Of a DNA stretch of 7,267 nucleotides, positions 6,755 through 7,267 are shown piece after piece. The position numbers and the translations under genes were made by a program. Source of the stretch: Nanobdellota archaeon (GTDB lineage Archaea; Nanobdellota; Nanobdellia; SCGC-AAA011-G17; ARS1403). How positions within the stretch are numbered: position 1 is the first letter of the stretch; each line of letters starts with the position of its first letter. The stretch is from assembly GCA_018831025.1 (NCBI GenBank), contig JAHJRB010000044.1, forward strand, positions 1 to 7,267, read 5' to 3'. The notes under the pieces are model-generated. The model saw nothing but the letters and a program-made list of their open reading frames with translations. It did not search any database and had not been told where the DNA came from.

Positions 6755-6762
6755 TTATATAT
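6755..6762 (+). promoter_or_regulatory. TATA box giving a near-leaderless transcript of the 6788 gene
   Basis: TTATATAT preceded by purine-rich GGACAGAAATAG (BRE-like) lies 25 bases before the ATG. Archaeal transcription starts about 25 bases downstream of the box, which would be within a few bases of 6788. No Shine-Dalgarno sequence precedes the ATG, consistent with leaderless translation. Confidence 0.6.
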
Positions 6763-6787
6763 TAAAATATAATAATATCTAATAAAA

Positions 6788-7267
6788 ATGAATAAAAAAG
6801 AGGTAGAAATAGGAATAGTGGAAATTGTTTTAGTAGCATTAGTAATAGTTGCTATTTATAATTACATTGAACCCTCTTACACAGGTTACGGAGTTTACAC
6901 AGGATCAAAAGAAATAACTTTTACTAATACTGAAGATTTTACTTATAATGATTCTTTAATACAGATTATAGATGGAGAAATTTCTTTACTACAACAAGAA
7001 ATAAATTCTTCTTGGACAACTTATGAATATCCTGATTTTACCCCAATAACAGCCTATTATGATTACTCAGACAAAACCTCTAAAGTAGAAGAACTAGATT
7101 CTCAATATCATTCAGTTATAAAAAATAAAATTTTTGATATTACATTTTTAGAATTTTTAAATAATGGAGATACAATAACAATATATACAAAATCAAGCAA
7201 TCCAAATATAATCAAATTATGTAAAGCAAGCACAATCTGTAATGAAAATAATCTAGGAACAATAATT
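6788..7267 (+). CDS. Membrane-anchored surface protein, N-terminal part (3'-partial)
   Basis: An open frame of 160 codons starts at ATG 6788 and leaves the window without a stop. The protein begins MNKKEVEIG and then a hydrophobic helix, IVEIVLVALVIVAIYNYI (residues 10-27), which contains one Glu (residue 12). This suits an uncleaved signal anchor, N-in and C-out. The rest visible is extracellular-type: Tyr/Thr/Asn-rich strands, sequons NDS (53-55) and NSS (72-74), and a beta-sandwich-like stretch with FDITFLEFL, NNGDTITIYTKSS and a Cys pair (LCKAS and TICNE). The start is favoured by the TATA box 25 bases upstream and the immediate Lys-rich N-terminus. The anchor is loosely reminiscent of archaeal pilin-type signals, but the usual G/Q cleavage motif is absent. 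The product is unknown. It is probably a large DPANN-type surface protein, by analogy with the neighbouring one. Confidence 0.88.
   Translation, partial: MNKKEVEIGIVEIVLVALVIVAIYNYIEPSYTGYGVYTGSKEITFTNTEDFTYNDSLIQIIDGEISLLQQEINSSWTTYEYPDFTPITAYYDYSDKTSKVEELDSQYHSVIKNKIFDITFLEFLNNGDTITIYTKSSNPNIIKLCKASTICNENNLGTII

Overview
The window looks like a piece of an AT-rich archaeal genome, most likely a small-celled DPANN lineage of the Pacearchaeota/Woesearchaeota type. The grounds are strong A+T bias, TATA-box-like promoters of archaeal form (one placed so that its transcript would be almost leaderless), surface proteins dense in N-glycosylation sequons, and a signal-peptidase-like relic with the Ser and His boxes of archaeal S26 enzymes. 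The lineage is inferred from these features and not proven. All three genes read on the + strand; I see no credible gene on the - strand.

Positions 1-5964 are one giant reading frame whose start lies before the window. It encodes a single-pass membrane protein of at least 1987 residues. In order it holds a 38-heptad Ile/Val array (nt 13-810), Ig-like beta-sandwich domains with a second helical segment between them (832-2922), a conserved DPANN/CPR-type surface domain (about 2941-3501), a Gly-rich linker, a membrane-proximal domain, one transmembrane helix (4303-4356), and a roughly 535-residue Lys/Glu-rich cytoplasmic tail. The tail carries six copies of an aromatic module, the first four spaced exactly 63 residues apart.

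Positions 5993-6520 hold a TATA box followed by a decayed S26 signal-peptidase-like gene broken by about three frameshifts. The catalytic Ser and His motifs are still readable. Positions 6521-6787 are intergenic, with a weak hairpin and T-run, one isolated TATA-like box, and a good TATA box just before the next gene. From 6788 to the window end runs the first 160 codons of another membrane-anchored surface protein.

The locus reads as a cell-envelope region: two surface proteins flanking a dead secretion or processing gene. The big protein physically links a glycosylated outside fibre to a long inside helix. That makes it a candidate for cell-cell attachment or envelope-to-cytoplasm scaffolding, but no function can be assigned from sequence alone.
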